From the NCBI GenBank assembly GCA_011050235.1, contig DRGC01000008.1, forward strand, positions 1 through 64,000: 64,000 nucleotides of DNA, given 5' to 3'. Under the pieces are notes generated by a model, which made no database searches, was not told the origin of the DNA, and was given only the letters and a program-made list of their open reading frames with translations. Origin of the DNA: Phycisphaerae bacterium (GTDB lineage: Bacteria > Planctomycetota > Phycisphaerae > SM23-33). Positions within the stretch are counted from its first letter, which is position 1. Each line of letters opens with the position of its first letter. The position numbers and the translations under genes were made by a program. Positions 51,004 to 60,065 of this stretch are shown one piece after another.

Positions 51004-51993
51004 TTATGCCGTCTTTGCCCCACCGGGCTCGGTCCAATTAACCAAATCGTCGCTGACGGCCAATCCCAGCGCTGCCTCGTGGCCGGTGTTGCGCGGTTCA
51101 CAGTCACCGTGGAACAGCATCAGCCATCGGGGCAGGCCGGTGGAATCGGCGAGCCCCGCCCTGCGAAGCTCTAGCGAAGCAGGATTGCCAGCCCCACGGA
51201 TCTCATGCAGGTCGACGATCGCCGGCGCCGTCGGGCCATGTGGCGCCCAGGGCAGGTCGGGAAAGTCCAGATACTCGACCTTCGGCCAGTCGGTCAGGCT
51301 ATCCGAGACGGCGTAGGCGATCTTGCGCGGGGCGCTGCAGGGGGAGACGAACAGCCACCATTTGCCGTCGTGGCGAACGACGTAGGGGTTCTCGACGGTT
51401 TCGCCGGTAGGCATGTGGGCCCGGCCGATGGCGGGGCGGTCGGGCAGGGCCTCGGTCCAGGTCTCCAGGCCATCGTCGCTGACAAGCACGCCCAGCTCGC
51501 CCTCGGTCTTGTAGTAGCACCAGGCGCGGTCGCCGTCGAGCACGATGTACGGGTCGATCTGCCGGACGCTGTCGTTGTAGGTGTGCTGAGCGCCGGCCTC
51601 GACGAGGACGCGCGGGGCCGACCACGTCACCAGATCGTCGCTCTCGGCCACGAACAGCCGGCAACGCTCGTCGCCCATGCCCTTGCCCGGGCCGAACGGG
51701 TAGCTCTGGATGCAGATCGCCCATTTGCCGCTGACGGGATGGCGAAACACGTTGCCCGGCGACGAGTAGTGGTTGGGCCCGCCGAAGACCTCATGGGTGC
51801 GCGACCACGTCACGAAATCCTCGGTCGTCCGCATGTGCGTGGAGATGTAGATATTCCCCTCGCGCCGGAAGTCCACGTAGGTGTAGTAGACGTAGAACCG
51901 CCCACCGCGAAACGCCACCGCCGGATCGCGGATGGCAAACTCGGGCATGTCGTTGAGGATGGGGTTGCTGATTGCGTCCATGCTGATCGTCAT
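51004..51993 (-). CDS. GH43/GH130-like five-bladed beta-propeller glycosidase
   Basis: A 329-residue soluble protein. FAIRDPAVAFRGGRFYVYYT, YNDSVRQIDPYIVLD and ENPYVVRHDGKWWLF are repeated DP-type blade motifs of the GH43/62/130 propeller clan, including a DPxV Asp suited to the catalytic base. ESDDLVTWSAP and VSDDLVNWTEP are the usual W blades. It has no signal peptide. Family number is uncertain; an arabinan/xylan-type or mannosyl phosphorylase role is possible. Confidence 0.72.
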   Translation of the reverse strand: MTISMDAISNPILNDMPEFAIRDPAVAFRGGRFYVYYTYVDFRREGNIYISTHMRTTEDFVTWSRTHEVFGGPNHYSSPGNVFRHPVSGKWAICIQSYPFGPGKGMGDERCRLFVAESDDLVTWSAPRVLVEAGAQHTYNDSVRQIDPYIVLDGDRAWCYYKTEGELGVLVSDDGLETWTEALPDRPAIGRAHMPTGETVENPYVVRHDGKWWLFVSPCSAPRKIAYAVSDSLTDWPKVEYLDFPDLPWAPHGPTAPAIVDLHEIRGAGNPASLELRRAGLADSTGLPRWLMLFHGDCEPRNTGHEAALGLAVSDDLVNWTEPGGAKTA

Positions 51994-52043
51994 AGTCGTT
52001 GCCTCTCTTGGCCGGGGCCGCTATTGTGCTGCCGGAGCCGGCG

Positions 52044-52071
52044 GAATGCCAAATGTCGAATGGCGAATGCC
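52044..52071. repeat. Degenerate CCAATG/GGCATT-type intergenic repeat
   Basis: Words such as AATGCCAAATGTCGAATGGCGAATG recur upstream of the divergent gene and again as GTCGGCATTTGAGATTGGTCATG at about 52128-52150. Similar text is found at 21434, 53396 and 61546. Confidence 0.5.
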
Positions 52072-52147
52072 GAAGTAATATCCCCCACCGCCGCGATGGG
52101 CAAGGCCTCGCCGAAGATCATTCGACAGTCGGCATTTGAGATTGGTC

Positions 52148-53416
52148 ATGAACACTTACGAACAGATGATCGAGCGTCGGGTCTTCCCGATTTCGTTTTT
52201 CAACTATAGCAAGTACAGAACGCCCGGCGGTGTGCCGGCGGCTGTGAGTGATTGGGTGGACTGTGGGATCAATCTGCCGCAGTTGCCTAACTTCGTCGTC
52301 GAGCGGAACGACAAGGCCGACGTGCTGGCCCTGCTGGACGCGTGCGCTGAGGCCGGCATTCAGGCGATCGTGCTGGATACGCGGTGTCACTACCCGGCCT
52401 ACAAGACCAAGGGCGAGGAGGGGTTCCGGCAGGGCATGGCCGAGGCGATTGCCGACTGGGGCAGCCACCCGGCCACGTTCGGCCTGGAGGCCGGTGACGA
52501 GGCCAGCCGCGACAACATCTGGCCCGCCTATCGGACGGCCGCCATTCACCGCGAAATGGCCCCCGAACTGACGCACTTCATGAGCTTCGGCGGCTACTCG
52601 CCCCACGGCGCCGAGTGGATGGGCCTGCGAAGCTATCGGCGCTACCTGGACGATTTCTGCGAGCACGCCAATCCGCGCTTCATTCATATGAACAACGGCG
52701 GCTGCACCGTGATCGGCCCGGAAGATCCCATCGACAACTACTTCCGCGCGACCAAGATGGTGGCCGACGCCGCCCAGCGAAACGGCACACGGTTCTGGGT
52801 GACGCTGCTTTGCGCGGGCCATTTCAACTCGGCCACGCCCACCGAGGATCAGCTTCGCTGGCAGGTCAACACAGCCGCCGCCTGCGGGGCCCAGGGCATT
52901 GGGTGGTTCCTGTTCTACATGCAGGCCCCGCACGCCAACTACACGACCATCCCCATCGACGAGCACTGGGAGCGCACCCAGCAGTACACCCGCCTCAGCC
53001 GCGTCAACCGCACCTTCCAGAAGATGCACGGCGCGACCTTCACGCAACTGACATTCCAGAAGACCTGCCACATCGGCCATGCCTACGGCGGCTACGCGCC
53101 CACGCTGGACAGCGAACTGGTCAAGCACGTCGACGCCGACTTCCCGACCATCATCTCGGAGTTCAAAGACCCCACCGGCCGCGACTACGTGGCGATCGTC
53201 AACAACACCCACGCCACCAACGGCCAGGCCCGCATCACCTGGCACGGCCAACCCACCATCCACCGCGTCGGCTGGCAGTCCGTCGAAGACCTCGACAAGA
53301 TGTTCATCGACAGTTCCAATCCGGACAAGCGCATCGTCCGCTCCGCCCCCTGGCTAGCCCCGGGGCAGTTGGAGCTGTATCGGGTGGAAGCGGGAGAAAT
53401 GACCAAGGCCCAATGA
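52148..53416 (+). CDS. Glycoside-hydrolase-like TIM-barrel protein
   Basis: A 422-residue soluble protein from ATG at 52148. FGLEAGDEASRDNIWPAY fits the early acid Glu region of clan-A hydrolases, and IVLDTRCHY, FMSFGGYS, FWVTLLCAGHF and GIGWFLFYMQ form a TIM-barrel order with a C-terminal beta domain. It may be an enzyme related to GH42-like sugar hydrolases or a non-catalytic relative. It is read divergently from the GH43-like gene. Confidence 0.6.
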   Translation: MNTYEQMIERRVFPISFFNYSKYRTPGGVPAAVSDWVDCGINLPQLPNFVVERNDKADVLALLDACAEAGIQAIVLDTRCHYPAYKTKGEEGFRQGMAEAIADWGSHPATFGLEAGDEASRDNIWPAYRTAAIHREMAPELTHFMSFGGYSPHGAEWMGLRSYRRYLDDFCEHANPRFIHMNNGGCTVIGPEDPIDNYFRATKMVADAAQRNGTRFWVTLLCAGHFNSATPTEDQLRWQVNTAAACGAQGIGWFLFYMQAPHANYTTIPIDEHWERTQQYTRLSRVNRTFQKMHGATFTQLTFQKTCHIGHAYGGYAPTLDSELVKHVDADFPTIISEFKDPTGRDYVAIVNNTHATNGQARITWHGQPTIHRVGWQSVEDLDKMFIDSSNPDKRIVRSAPWLAPGQLELYRVEAGEMTKAQ

Positions 53417-53422
53417 CCAATT

Positions 53423-53444
53423 TCCAATGTTCAGCGTTGGGCCG
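53423..53444. repeat. Short direct repeat, copy 1 (left of the HExxH gene)
   Basis: TCCAATGTTCAGCGTTGGGC plus CG matches 54196-54217 with one mismatch (A to C). It belongs to the CCAATG-type intergenic text. Confidence 0.65.
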
Positions 53445-53459
53445 ACTGCCGCGATATCG

Positions 53460-53485
53460 CGCGGCGGGGCTCCTGTCCCGCCGCG
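53460..53485. repeat. 26-nt palindrome, left copy
   Basis: A 9-bp stem CGCGGCGGG/CCCGCCGCG with loop GCTCCTGT. The exact reverse complement, including the loop, lies at 54165-54190 on the other side of the HExxH gene. Confidence 0.8.
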
Positions 53486-53521
53486 TAGCGAGTTCAGGCA
53501 AAAGCTGCGAGGGAGGAGCAA

Positions 53522-54130
53522 ATGCGCAATCCGATTCGTCGGAGCAGGAAGATAGGTAAGACCCAAGGCGGGCGAGTGAAGGCGGGTAGGGCAATCGAGA
53601 AGATGTCCCGCTGGTTTACGCAAACAACCTGGGAGCGACTCAGTGCGCACACGGGCGAATTATTGATCATAAGGGAGAATCCATCCAAGGGACACCTACA
53701 CCCATGTCGTTCAGACGAGGTCCGTCAGGTCCTGCAGAAGCTGCCGACGAGCCTGACCGAAGACATCCGAGCCGTTGTCTTGAGGAGACTGCCGCAACGT
53801 GATGAAACAAACGGCGTCGAAGCGCGCAAACGCTATCAATGCATCATCCTCAACGCCTTTCCGAGGAATCTGGAGATGCCGTGGCGCAGGAAGCCGCCCG
53901 AAGCTGTTCTGCGTCACTATGCCCCGTGGTGTAACGAGTGGGTCCAAAAGGGCTCGTCGTGGATCCTTCAGTGGGACATGGCGTCTTTGCGGCACTATTA
54001 CCTCTACCATCTACTGCTGCACGAAGTAGGCCACTTCAACCACCCGTTCCACAACTCGTGGAAGCGGCGAGAGGATTCGGCCGAAGACTTTGCACTCACC
54101 TGGGCGAGACGGCTTGGGGCGCTCGAATGA
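53522..54130 (+). CDS. Small HExxH protein (putative zinc metallopeptidase)
   Basis: A 202-residue protein from ATG at 53522 with GGGAGGAGCAA as a strong ribosome site. H167-E-V-G-H171 gives a zincin-type motif LLLHEVGHFNHP, and Asp/Glu-rich SAEDFALTW follows about 20 residues later where a third ligand may lie. No signal peptide is seen; the N-terminus is strongly basic (MRNPIRRSRKIGK). The gene sits between two inverted copies of a 26-nt palindrome and two direct repeats, among glycosidase genes. It looks like an inserted cassette. Function is unknown. Confidence 0.68.
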   Translation: MRNPIRRSRKIGKTQGGRVKAGRAIEKMSRWFTQTTWERLSAHTGELLIIRENPSKGHLHPCRSDEVRQVLQKLPTSLTEDIRAVVLRRLPQRDETNGVEARKRYQCIILNAFPRNLEMPWRRKPPEAVLRHYAPWCNEWVQKGSSWILQWDMASLRHYYLYHLLLHEVGHFNHPFHNSWKRREDSAEDFALTWARRLGALE

Positions 54131-54164
54131 AGGGGGGACACTAGCCCAATCCCTTGAAGAAAAA

Positions 54165-54190
54165 CGCGGCGGGACAGGAGCCCCGCCGCG
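54165..54190. repeat. 26-nt palindrome, right copy (inverted)
   Basis: This is the exact reverse complement of 53460-53485, with loop ACAGGAGC. Confidence 0.8.
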
Positions 54191-54195
54191 CTGGG

Positions 54196-54217
54196 TCCAA
54201 TGTTCCGCGTTGGGCCG
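54196..54217. repeat. Short direct repeat, copy 2 (right of the HExxH gene)
   Basis: TCCAATGTTCCGCGTTGGGC plus CG matches 53423-53444 with one mismatch. Confidence 0.65.
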
Positions 54218-54250
54218 GATGCCACGCTTGGTGTCGCTACTTCTATTCAG

Positions 54251-54281
54251 TTCTCTGTGTCCTCTGCGCCTCTGTGGCTAA
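54251..54281. repeat. CTCTGTGTCCTCTGCGCCTCTGTGG-type interspersed repeat
   Basis: A CTCTG-based word series beside the stop of the GH2 gene. Sequences of this type are scattered in intergenic spaces of many environmental bacterial genomes, including planctomycetes (from general knowledge). Confidence 0.45.
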
Positions 54282-56056
54282 TCTTCTTCAATCGCCGCCT
54301 TGCGGGATTGGATTTGTTTGAGGCGGGCTGCGTCGAACTTTGGGGTGCGGTCGAAGAAGTAGATGCCGTTCTGTTCCTGGTGGACGTCGACGATCTGGGT
54401 CCAGACGTAGCCGAAGATGTCGGGGTTGTCCATCACCGCGTCGCAGAGGCCTTTGAACCGCTCGTAGAACTCCTCGACGTTCTTGGGCCGGTCGCCGTAG
54501 CCCCAGGCCTCGTCGCTTTCGGCCTTGGCGGGGTTCCAGCCCGTGCCGCCGAACTCGCTGAGGAAGAACGGCTGGTTGCGGTAGGGGGTGCACGTTTCCT
54601 TGTCGTAGCCGCGCCAGTCGGTCGGTGGGTTGCCGTCACTGACGGTCTTGAGCATCTCGGCGATCTTGGCGGGGTCCTGGTTGTAGTCGTGATAATCGTA
54701 CACGTCGATATCGCGCACCCGGTGGCAGCCGCCCGAGCTGTCCAGCGCCAGCCGCGTGGGGTCGGCGTTGCGGGCGCTGAGGACCATCGAGTGCATCAGG
54801 TCGTCCAGTTGGTCGGGGTTGTCTTCCATGGGCAGCACCGTCTCGCACAGGCCGGCCCAGCCGACGATGCAGGGGTGGTTGCGGTCGCGCTGGATGGCGT
54901 CCTGCCATTCGGTGGTCATCATCATCGGCGGCTCGGTCATCTCCAACCCGCAGTCGCCGTACTCGCTCCAGATCAGAAAGCCGAGTTGGTCCGCATGGTA
55001 GAGCGACCGCTCCTCGAAGACCTTCTCGTGGAACCGCGCCCCGTTGAAGCCGACAGCCATCGCCAGCTCCAGGTCCGCCCGCAAGGCCGCATCGGTGGGG
55101 GCCGTCATCACACCGTCGGGGTAGTAGCCCTGGTCCAGCACCAGCCGCTGGAAGACGCTCCTGCCGTTGATCTTCACGCTCTTGCCGTCGATGGCGATCG
55201 ACCGCAGGCCGGCGTAGGTGTCGGCCTTGTCGACAACGGCGCCGTCGGCGTCGAGCAGCTGAAGCGTGATGTCATACAGGTTGCCCGCGCCGGGGCCCCA
55301 CAGGTGCACGTCGCGGTCGGGGATCACCAGATCGAGCATGGGCGAGAGGTCCAGGTCGGCGGCGACCTCGGCCGAGGCGACCTGCTTGCCGTCGAAGCTG
55401 GCCGTCGCACGAAGCTTGCTGCCGGTTGGGTTGCTGCTGAGGGGCACGGACAGTCGGAACCGTTTGTTGGCCAGGTCCGGCACGATGTGCGGTCGCCTGA
55501 TGTGAGTCTGCGGGGTCGCTTCCAGCCAGACGGTCTGCCAGATGCCGGTCGTGCGGGTGTAGAAGCAGCCGTAGGAGGCGAAGTCGGGGCACTGCTTGCC
55601 GCGAGGCTGGTTGCCCCGCGTCTTGTCGCGGCAGCGGACGACAATCGTGGCGCTGCCGCCGGCGGCGACGGCGTGGGTGATCTCGAAGGTGAACGACACC
55701 CATCCGCCGCGATGTCGGCCCACTTCCTGGCCGTTGACCCAGCAGGTGGTATCGAAGTCCGCCGCCCCGAAATGCAGGAACACGCGCTGGCCGTCCCAGT
55801 CGGGCGGCACGTTGACGGCACGCCGATACCACACGGCGTTCATGAAGTCCACGTGGCCGACGCCCGACAGCTCGCTTTCGGGGCAGAAGGGCACGGTGAT
55901 CTCACCGCTCAGGTCGCGATCCTTCAGGCCGCGCTCCAGGCCGCTGTCGCCGGAGTCGATCTCGAACTGCCATTGGCCGTTGAGGTTCAGCCAACTGTCG
56001 CGGACGAATTGGGGTCGTGGGTGCTCGCCGCGTGGGATGTTGATGTTGGGCGTCAT
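54278..56056 (-). CDS. GH2-type glycoside hydrolase (paralogue 1)
   Basis: A 592-residue beta-galactosidase/beta-glucuronidase-like enzyme. The N-terminal jelly roll (WLNLNGQWQFEID, WYRRAVNVP) leads to a middle Ig domain (about 200-300) and a TIM barrel. NGRSVFQRLVLDQGYYPDG, NGARFHEKVFEERSLYHAD and NHPCIVGW mark the barrel. The acid/base block reads WAGLCET with E405, where the family usually has NE and here C404 precedes it. The nucleophile block is FFLSEFGG. AGGAGCAGC precedes the ATG at 56056. No signal peptide is evident. Confidence 0.82.
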   Translation of the reverse strand: MTPNINIPRGEHPRPQFVRDSWLNLNGQWQFEIDSGDSGLERGLKDRDLSGEITVPFCPESELSGVGHVDFMNAVWYRRAVNVPPDWDGQRVFLHFGAADFDTTCWVNGQEVGRHRGGWVSFTFEITHAVAAGGSATIVVRCRDKTRGNQPRGKQCPDFASYGCFYTRTTGIWQTVWLEATPQTHIRRPHIVPDLANKRFRLSVPLSSNPTGSKLRATASFDGKQVASAEVAADLDLSPMLDLVIPDRDVHLWGPGAGNLYDITLQLLDADGAVVDKADTYAGLRSIAIDGKSVKINGRSVFQRLVLDQGYYPDGVMTAPTDAALRADLELAMAVGFNGARFHEKVFEERSLYHADQLGFLIWSEYGDCGLEMTEPPMMMTTEWQDAIQRDRNHPCIVGWAGLCETVLPMEDNPDQLDDLMHSMVLSARNADPTRLALDSSGGCHRVRDIDVYDYHDYNQDPAKIAEMLKTVSDGNPPTDWRGYDKETCTPYRNQPFFLSEFGGTGWNPAKAESDEAWGYGDRPKNVEEFYERFKGLCDAVMDNPDIFGYVWTQIVDVHQEQNGIYFFDRTPKFDAARLKQIQSRKAAIEED

Positions 56057-56192
56057 GCTGCTCCTTTCTGCGGGTCGAAAGCATAGCGTCCCGGCGCGGC
56101 GGCGTAAACGGGCCGATCGATTTCCCTGCCGCCGCCAGTGATCTGTTGTCGACAAATGTCTTAGCTGCAGTGCACAACACGGGGCGTTCGCG

Positions 56193-56198
56193 TATAAT
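56193..56198 (+). promoter_or_regulatory. Putative -10 box of the prepilin-like gene
   Basis: TATAAT lies 33 bases upstream of the ATG at 56231. No good -35 is seen at the expected distance. Confidence 0.4.
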
Positions 56199-56230
56199 AC
56201 GTTCGGTATAGAATCGACTGAGGTTCCGTA

Positions 56231-57277
56231 ATGCGTAACCGAAGAACGCGGGCGTTCTCGCTGACCGAAATGCTGATCGTCCTGGCCGTTATGGGCGTAC
56301 TGGTGAGCATGATCGTCCCCACGGCGATCCGCATGCCGGCGATTGCCCGACGGGCGCATTGCTTGGCCAATCTTCATTACCTTGGCCAGGCCTACACGGC
56401 GTTTTGCTCCAATTCGGTCGGCAGGCCCAATCTGGGACCGTATGCGTGGTCCGAATCGCTCTGGCCGTACCTGGGCGAGAACAGACAATCACTGCATTGT
56501 CCCGAGGATGACTTTCCGCATCACGGAATGCCCGATATGAGGCTGGACGTGAGCTACTTCGGCCTCGGCAGCGACCACATGCCCAACTCACGGGTTTTGT
56601 TTGGCCGGTACCCATATTGGGACGAGGGGGCCTGCGACCCGCCCGGCCCGGGGGTGTGGAAACTCAACGACGAGGACTACCAGACATTCACCACCAATCC
56701 CGATGGCATGGACGCGACCGCTCTGCTTCCCCAATACACGCCAGGCAAGAACCCAAAATCGTATTGGCTCGTGATCGAGGAAGGGCTCCAGGCCGAGGAA
56801 GCTGCCAGCGACTACGACTACGATGATCTGGTCGTCCACGTGACGGAACTGGACAACAACCGGTTCTCGATGACGTTCGAGAAGCAATGGTACTATGCAA
56901 ACTATGCGTTGTTCGATTCCGATGGCGAACAGATCGGCGACCCAAACGCCGAGACGCTTGGGGTCCCGGGCAATTCCGGGCCTTTCGAATTCTCCTTTGC
57001 CAGCATGCTGAGCTACGGAATGAACTGGCGCGTGGCGAAGATTCCGCGCGGTGTGCGCAAGATCGTACTGCTGGACTACGATACCGAAGGCGTTCATGTC
57101 GGCGGCACGTTGGCCACCAAGGACGACTGGGCCGAACGCGCCCCCACCCGCCACTTGGGCGACCTCAACGTCTTATTCGGCGACGGGGGAACGGCTACAT
57201 TTGCTCCCGACGAGATCGATCCCGGTGACGCCGGCAGCGAAAACGATCTGAAATACTGGGATCCAATGGGCGGGTAA
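56231..57277 (+). CDS. Prepilin-type N-terminal domain protein with H-X9-DG motif
   Basis: A 348-residue secreted pseudopilin-like protein of a planctomycete type. The N-terminal RAFSLTEMLIVLAVMGVLVS is a type IV pilin/GspG-like cleavage site and hydrophobic helix; the usual Gly-Phe-Thr before cleavage is AFS. Near the C-terminus, RHLGDLNVLFGDGGTATF carries the His-x9-Asp-Gly motif typical of this lineage. The acidic middle (SDYDYDDLVV) is unknown. It is transcribed against both GH2 genes. Confidence 0.82.
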   Translation: MRNRRTRAFSLTEMLIVLAVMGVLVSMIVPTAIRMPAIARRAHCLANLHYLGQAYTAFCSNSVGRPNLGPYAWSESLWPYLGENRQSLHCPEDDFPHHGMPDMRLDVSYFGLGSDHMPNSRVLFGRYPYWDEGACDPPGPGVWKLNDEDYQTFTTNPDGMDATALLPQYTPGKNPKSYWLVIEEGLQAEEAASDYDYDDLVVHVTELDNNRFSMTFEKQWYYANYALFDSDGEQIGDPNAETLGVPGNSGPFEFSFASMLSYGMNWRVAKIPRGVRKIVLLDYDTEGVHVGGTLATKDDWAERAPTRHLGDLNVLFGDGGTATFAPDEIDPGDAGSENDLKYWDPMGG

Positions 57278-57292
57278 CCGCACCGGGGCGAG

Positions 57293-59086
57293 TTATTCCC
57301 GGCCGCTCTCGATGGCCGCCTGGCGCGACTGAATCTCCCGCAGCAGATCCAGATCCAGCTTGTCCGTTCGATCCTGGTAGACGACGCCGTTCTGCTCCGA
57401 GCCGGTATCGGTCAGCTGCGTCCAGCAGTAACCGAAAATCAACGGATGGTCCAGGAATCGATCGCAGTAGAACTTGAACAGTTCCAGGTACCTCTCCAGC
57501 GTCTCGGGTCGCTCGCCGTAGCCCCACGACTCGCTTCGGCCCAGCTCCTTGTTTCGAGGCGCCCACCAGACGCCGCCGATCTCGCTGCAGAAGTAGGGCT
57601 GGCCGCCATAGGGGCCGTTGATGGGCTTGCTCAGCCAGCTCGGCGCGTTGACGTGCGGCTGACCCTCGGCAAGCTGATCGTGATGGGCGGCCCACTCGTC
57701 GGGCTTGCTGGCGAAATCGTAGTCGTGGCTGTCCCACACGTCCGTTGCCGCCGCGCGGTGGGCGTGGCCGGAACTGTCCAGCACGATCCTTGACGAGTCC
57801 ATCGCCTTGGCCGCCAGGAACATCGCCCGCGTGATGTCGTCGATGGGCCGAATCTCGTCGCTGATTTCCTCCACGGTTTCGTTCAGTCCGCACCAGCCGA
57901 TGATGCACGGGTGGTTGTAGTCGCGCTCGAGCTCTTCCAGCCATTGGGTGGTCATCTCGATGTTGGGGTCCTGCAAGTTCCAGCCCCAGTCGCCGAACTC
58001 GCCCCAGACCAACAGCCCAAGCCGGTCGGCGTGGTAGAGCGAGCGTTCCTCGAAGACCTTCTCGTGAAATCGCGAGCCGTTGAAGCCGGCCGCCAGAGTG
58101 ATCTCCAGGTCCTTGAGCAGCGCCTCGTCGGATGGGGCCGTCAGGCGCGTATCGAGGTACTGGCCTTGATCGAGCACCAATCGCTGGAAGACCGACCGGC
58201 CGTTGATGAGCACCTTCATGCCGTCGATTGTCACGCTCCTCAGACCGGCATAGGCGTCTGCCCGATCGACGACCGTCCCGTCGGCGTCGAGCAGTTCCAG
58301 CGTGATGTCGTACAGATTGCCCTCGCCGACATCCCACAGGTGCAGCTGGTCTTCGGGGACCACCAGGTCCAGCGACGGCGACAGATCCGCATCCGCCGCC
58401 ACCTCCGCCGACGAAAGCTCCTTGCCCTCCCACAACAGCGTCGCCCGAATGGTCGAGCCCTTGCGGTTCTGGCTGACGGGCTGAGTGATTCGGAACTTCC
58501 GATTCGCCACATCGGGCGTGATGCGGGGCCGGTTGAGATGGAGCTCGTTGACCGGCTCGAGCCACACCGTCTGCCAGATGCCGGTCGAGCGGCAACAGTC
58601 GTGGCTGGCGATGCTGGTCGGCGAGGCGTTGTGCTGTTTGCCGTGGGGGCCGGTCGTGCGCGTGTCAAAACGGGCGCGAAGGGCGATGATGGCCCGCTCG
58701 CCGGGACCGGCCACGCCAGCCAGATCGGCGACGAACCCCGTCCAGCAGCCGCGGTGGCGGACGACCTCTTGCCCGTTGACCCACACCGTCGCATCCGTGC
58801 CGACGGCCTGGAAGTGCAGCAGCACCTTTCGGCCCGCCCAGTCGGCGGGGATATCGACGTCGCGCCGATACCACACGGCCTCCATAAGGTCACAGCAGCC
58901 GATGCCGCTGGCTTCGCTCTCCGGCGGAAAGGGGACCACTATTTCACGTTCAAGCTCACGATCCAACAAGCCGCGGTCGATGCCGGAATCGGCCTGATCG
59001 ATCTCGAACTGCCATGGCCCGTTGAGGCAGAGCCAATCTTCTCGCACAAACTGGGGTCGCGGATACTCCGGGCGGGGGATGGTCAT
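57293..59086 (-). CDS. GH2-type glycoside hydrolase (paralogue 2)
   Basis: A 597-residue paralogue of the enzyme at 54278, with the same domain order and roughly half of residues alike. The acid/base block is WCGLNETV with N402-E403 intact. YFCSEIGG is the nucleophile block. It begins MTIPRPEYPRPQFV, lacks a signal peptide and ends 15 bases from the convergent pilin-like gene. A URO-D gene lies upstream in the same direction (40-base gap). Substrate is unknown; beta-glucuronide and beta-galactoside are possible. Confidence 0.83.
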   Translation of the reverse strand: MTIPRPEYPRPQFVREDWLCLNGPWQFEIDQADSGIDRGLLDRELEREIVVPFPPESEASGIGCCDLMEAVWYRRDVDIPADWAGRKVLLHFQAVGTDATVWVNGQEVVRHRGCWTGFVADLAGVAGPGERAIIALRARFDTRTTGPHGKQHNASPTSIASHDCCRSTGIWQTVWLEPVNELHLNRPRITPDVANRKFRITQPVSQNRKGSTIRATLLWEGKELSSAEVAADADLSPSLDLVVPEDQLHLWDVGEGNLYDITLELLDADGTVVDRADAYAGLRSVTIDGMKVLINGRSVFQRLVLDQGQYLDTRLTAPSDEALLKDLEITLAAGFNGSRFHEKVFEERSLYHADRLGLLVWGEFGDWGWNLQDPNIEMTTQWLEELERDYNHPCIIGWCGLNETVEEISDEIRPIDDITRAMFLAAKAMDSSRIVLDSSGHAHRAAATDVWDSHDYDFASKPDEWAAHHDQLAEGQPHVNAPSWLSKPINGPYGGQPYFCSEIGGVWWAPRNKELGRSESWGYGERPETLERYLELFKFYCDRFLDHPLIFGYCWTQLTDTGSEQNGVVYQDRTDKLDLDLLREIQSRQAAIESGRE

Positions 59087-59126
59087 GGGTCACCAATTCT
59101 CGATTAGCGGCGGCCGGCGCGGGGCT

Positions 59127-60065
59127 CTAGTCTTGTCTGTCACAAAACTCGCGGAAGACCTCGAGCATGTACTCGTAGTTCTCCAGCGGGATGCCATTGA
59201 ACACGCTATTGCTTTCGGCGAATACGTAGCCGCTGCCGGGGGCGGCGTGGGTCAGGCAGTACTCAGCCGACTCGCGGATCGCCTCTTTGGGCCCGTATTG
59301 CAGGAGGCTGTTCTGCACGTTGCCCATGATGGCCATCTTGCCGTAGGTCAGCCGCTTGACCTCGGCGATGTCCATGCCCGCCATGGGGTCGATGGAGTGT
59401 AGGAGTTTGACGCCGAAGCTCAAGATCTGATCCAGAATGCTCATCAGGTTCCCGTCGCTGTGCCACATCGGGATCATGCCGCGCCGGGCGATGTGCTCCG
59501 CCTGGCGCTGCGTGTAGGGCGTGACCAGCTCGGCGAACTGCTCGGGGCGAATGAAGATGCCTCGGTTGCAGCCCACGTCGTTGAGCAGCAGGACAAAGTC
59601 GCAGCCCGCGTCGGCGAGTTGGTCGGTCAGGGCGAAGACGTCTTGTGTCATCTTCTCGGCTATGTCGTGCAGCTCGTGCGGGCGCTCGTGGAGCTGAACG
59701 GCGAAGGTCTCCCAATCATGGAAGCCCGAGATGTAGTCGAACCCCCAGCCGCTAGGCCCGACCATCGTGCCGACCAGGACCTCGTCGCCCATTGCCTCTT
59801 TGACAGCTTTGACGGCCAGGGGATCCGACCACGGACGCCACACGATCATCGCGTCCCACTGATAGGCCTCGACGATCTTCGCGTAGATGGGCACGCACTG
59901 ATCGACGGCCCGGAGCTTATCGTCCCGCGAGCATTTCTCCCAGTCCACGTCCGGCCAGGGCAGGCCGAACTTCTCTTCGGTCAGATCGAACAGGCTCTCG
60001 AACGTCGGCGGACGATCCACCGGCTCGAAGGCCAGTGTCTTCAGCATTCTCTCGCGGCCGGTCAT
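59127..60065 (-). CDS. URO-D family protein
   Basis: A 312-residue URO-D superfamily protein, shorter than the others. The start (ATG at 60065) overlaps the stop of the 491-aa gene by 4 bases. MTGRERMLKTLAFEPVDRPP is the usual first helix. The metal-site loop reads IPMWHSDGNLM and IDPMAGMDI and MGNVQNS follow. His and Asp are present instead of His-x-Cys. It is translationally coupled to a glycoside-hydrolase-like protein, so it probably acts on the same substrate. Confidence 0.85.
   Translation of the reverse strand: MTGRERMLKTLAFEPVDRPPTFESLFDLTEEKFGLPWPDVDWEKCSRDDKLRAVDQCVPIYAKIVEAYQWDAMIVWRPWSDPLAVKAVKEAMGDEVLVGTMVGPSGWGFDYISGFHDWETFAVQLHERPHELHDIAEKMTQDVFALTDQLADAGCDFVLLLNDVGCNRGIFIRPEQFAELVTPYTQRQAEHIARRGMIPMWHSDGNLMSILDQILSFGVKLLHSIDPMAGMDIAEVKRLTYGKMAIMGNVQNSLLQYGPKEAIRESAEYCLTHAAPGSGYVFAESNSVFNGIPLENYEYMLEVFREFCDRQD

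Noticed and set aside
54200..56086. A 628-codon plus-strand frame opposite a GH2 gene
   Set aside because: The GH2 residues on the minus strand fix the coding strand. The plus frame is Val- and Ala-rich and has no motif.
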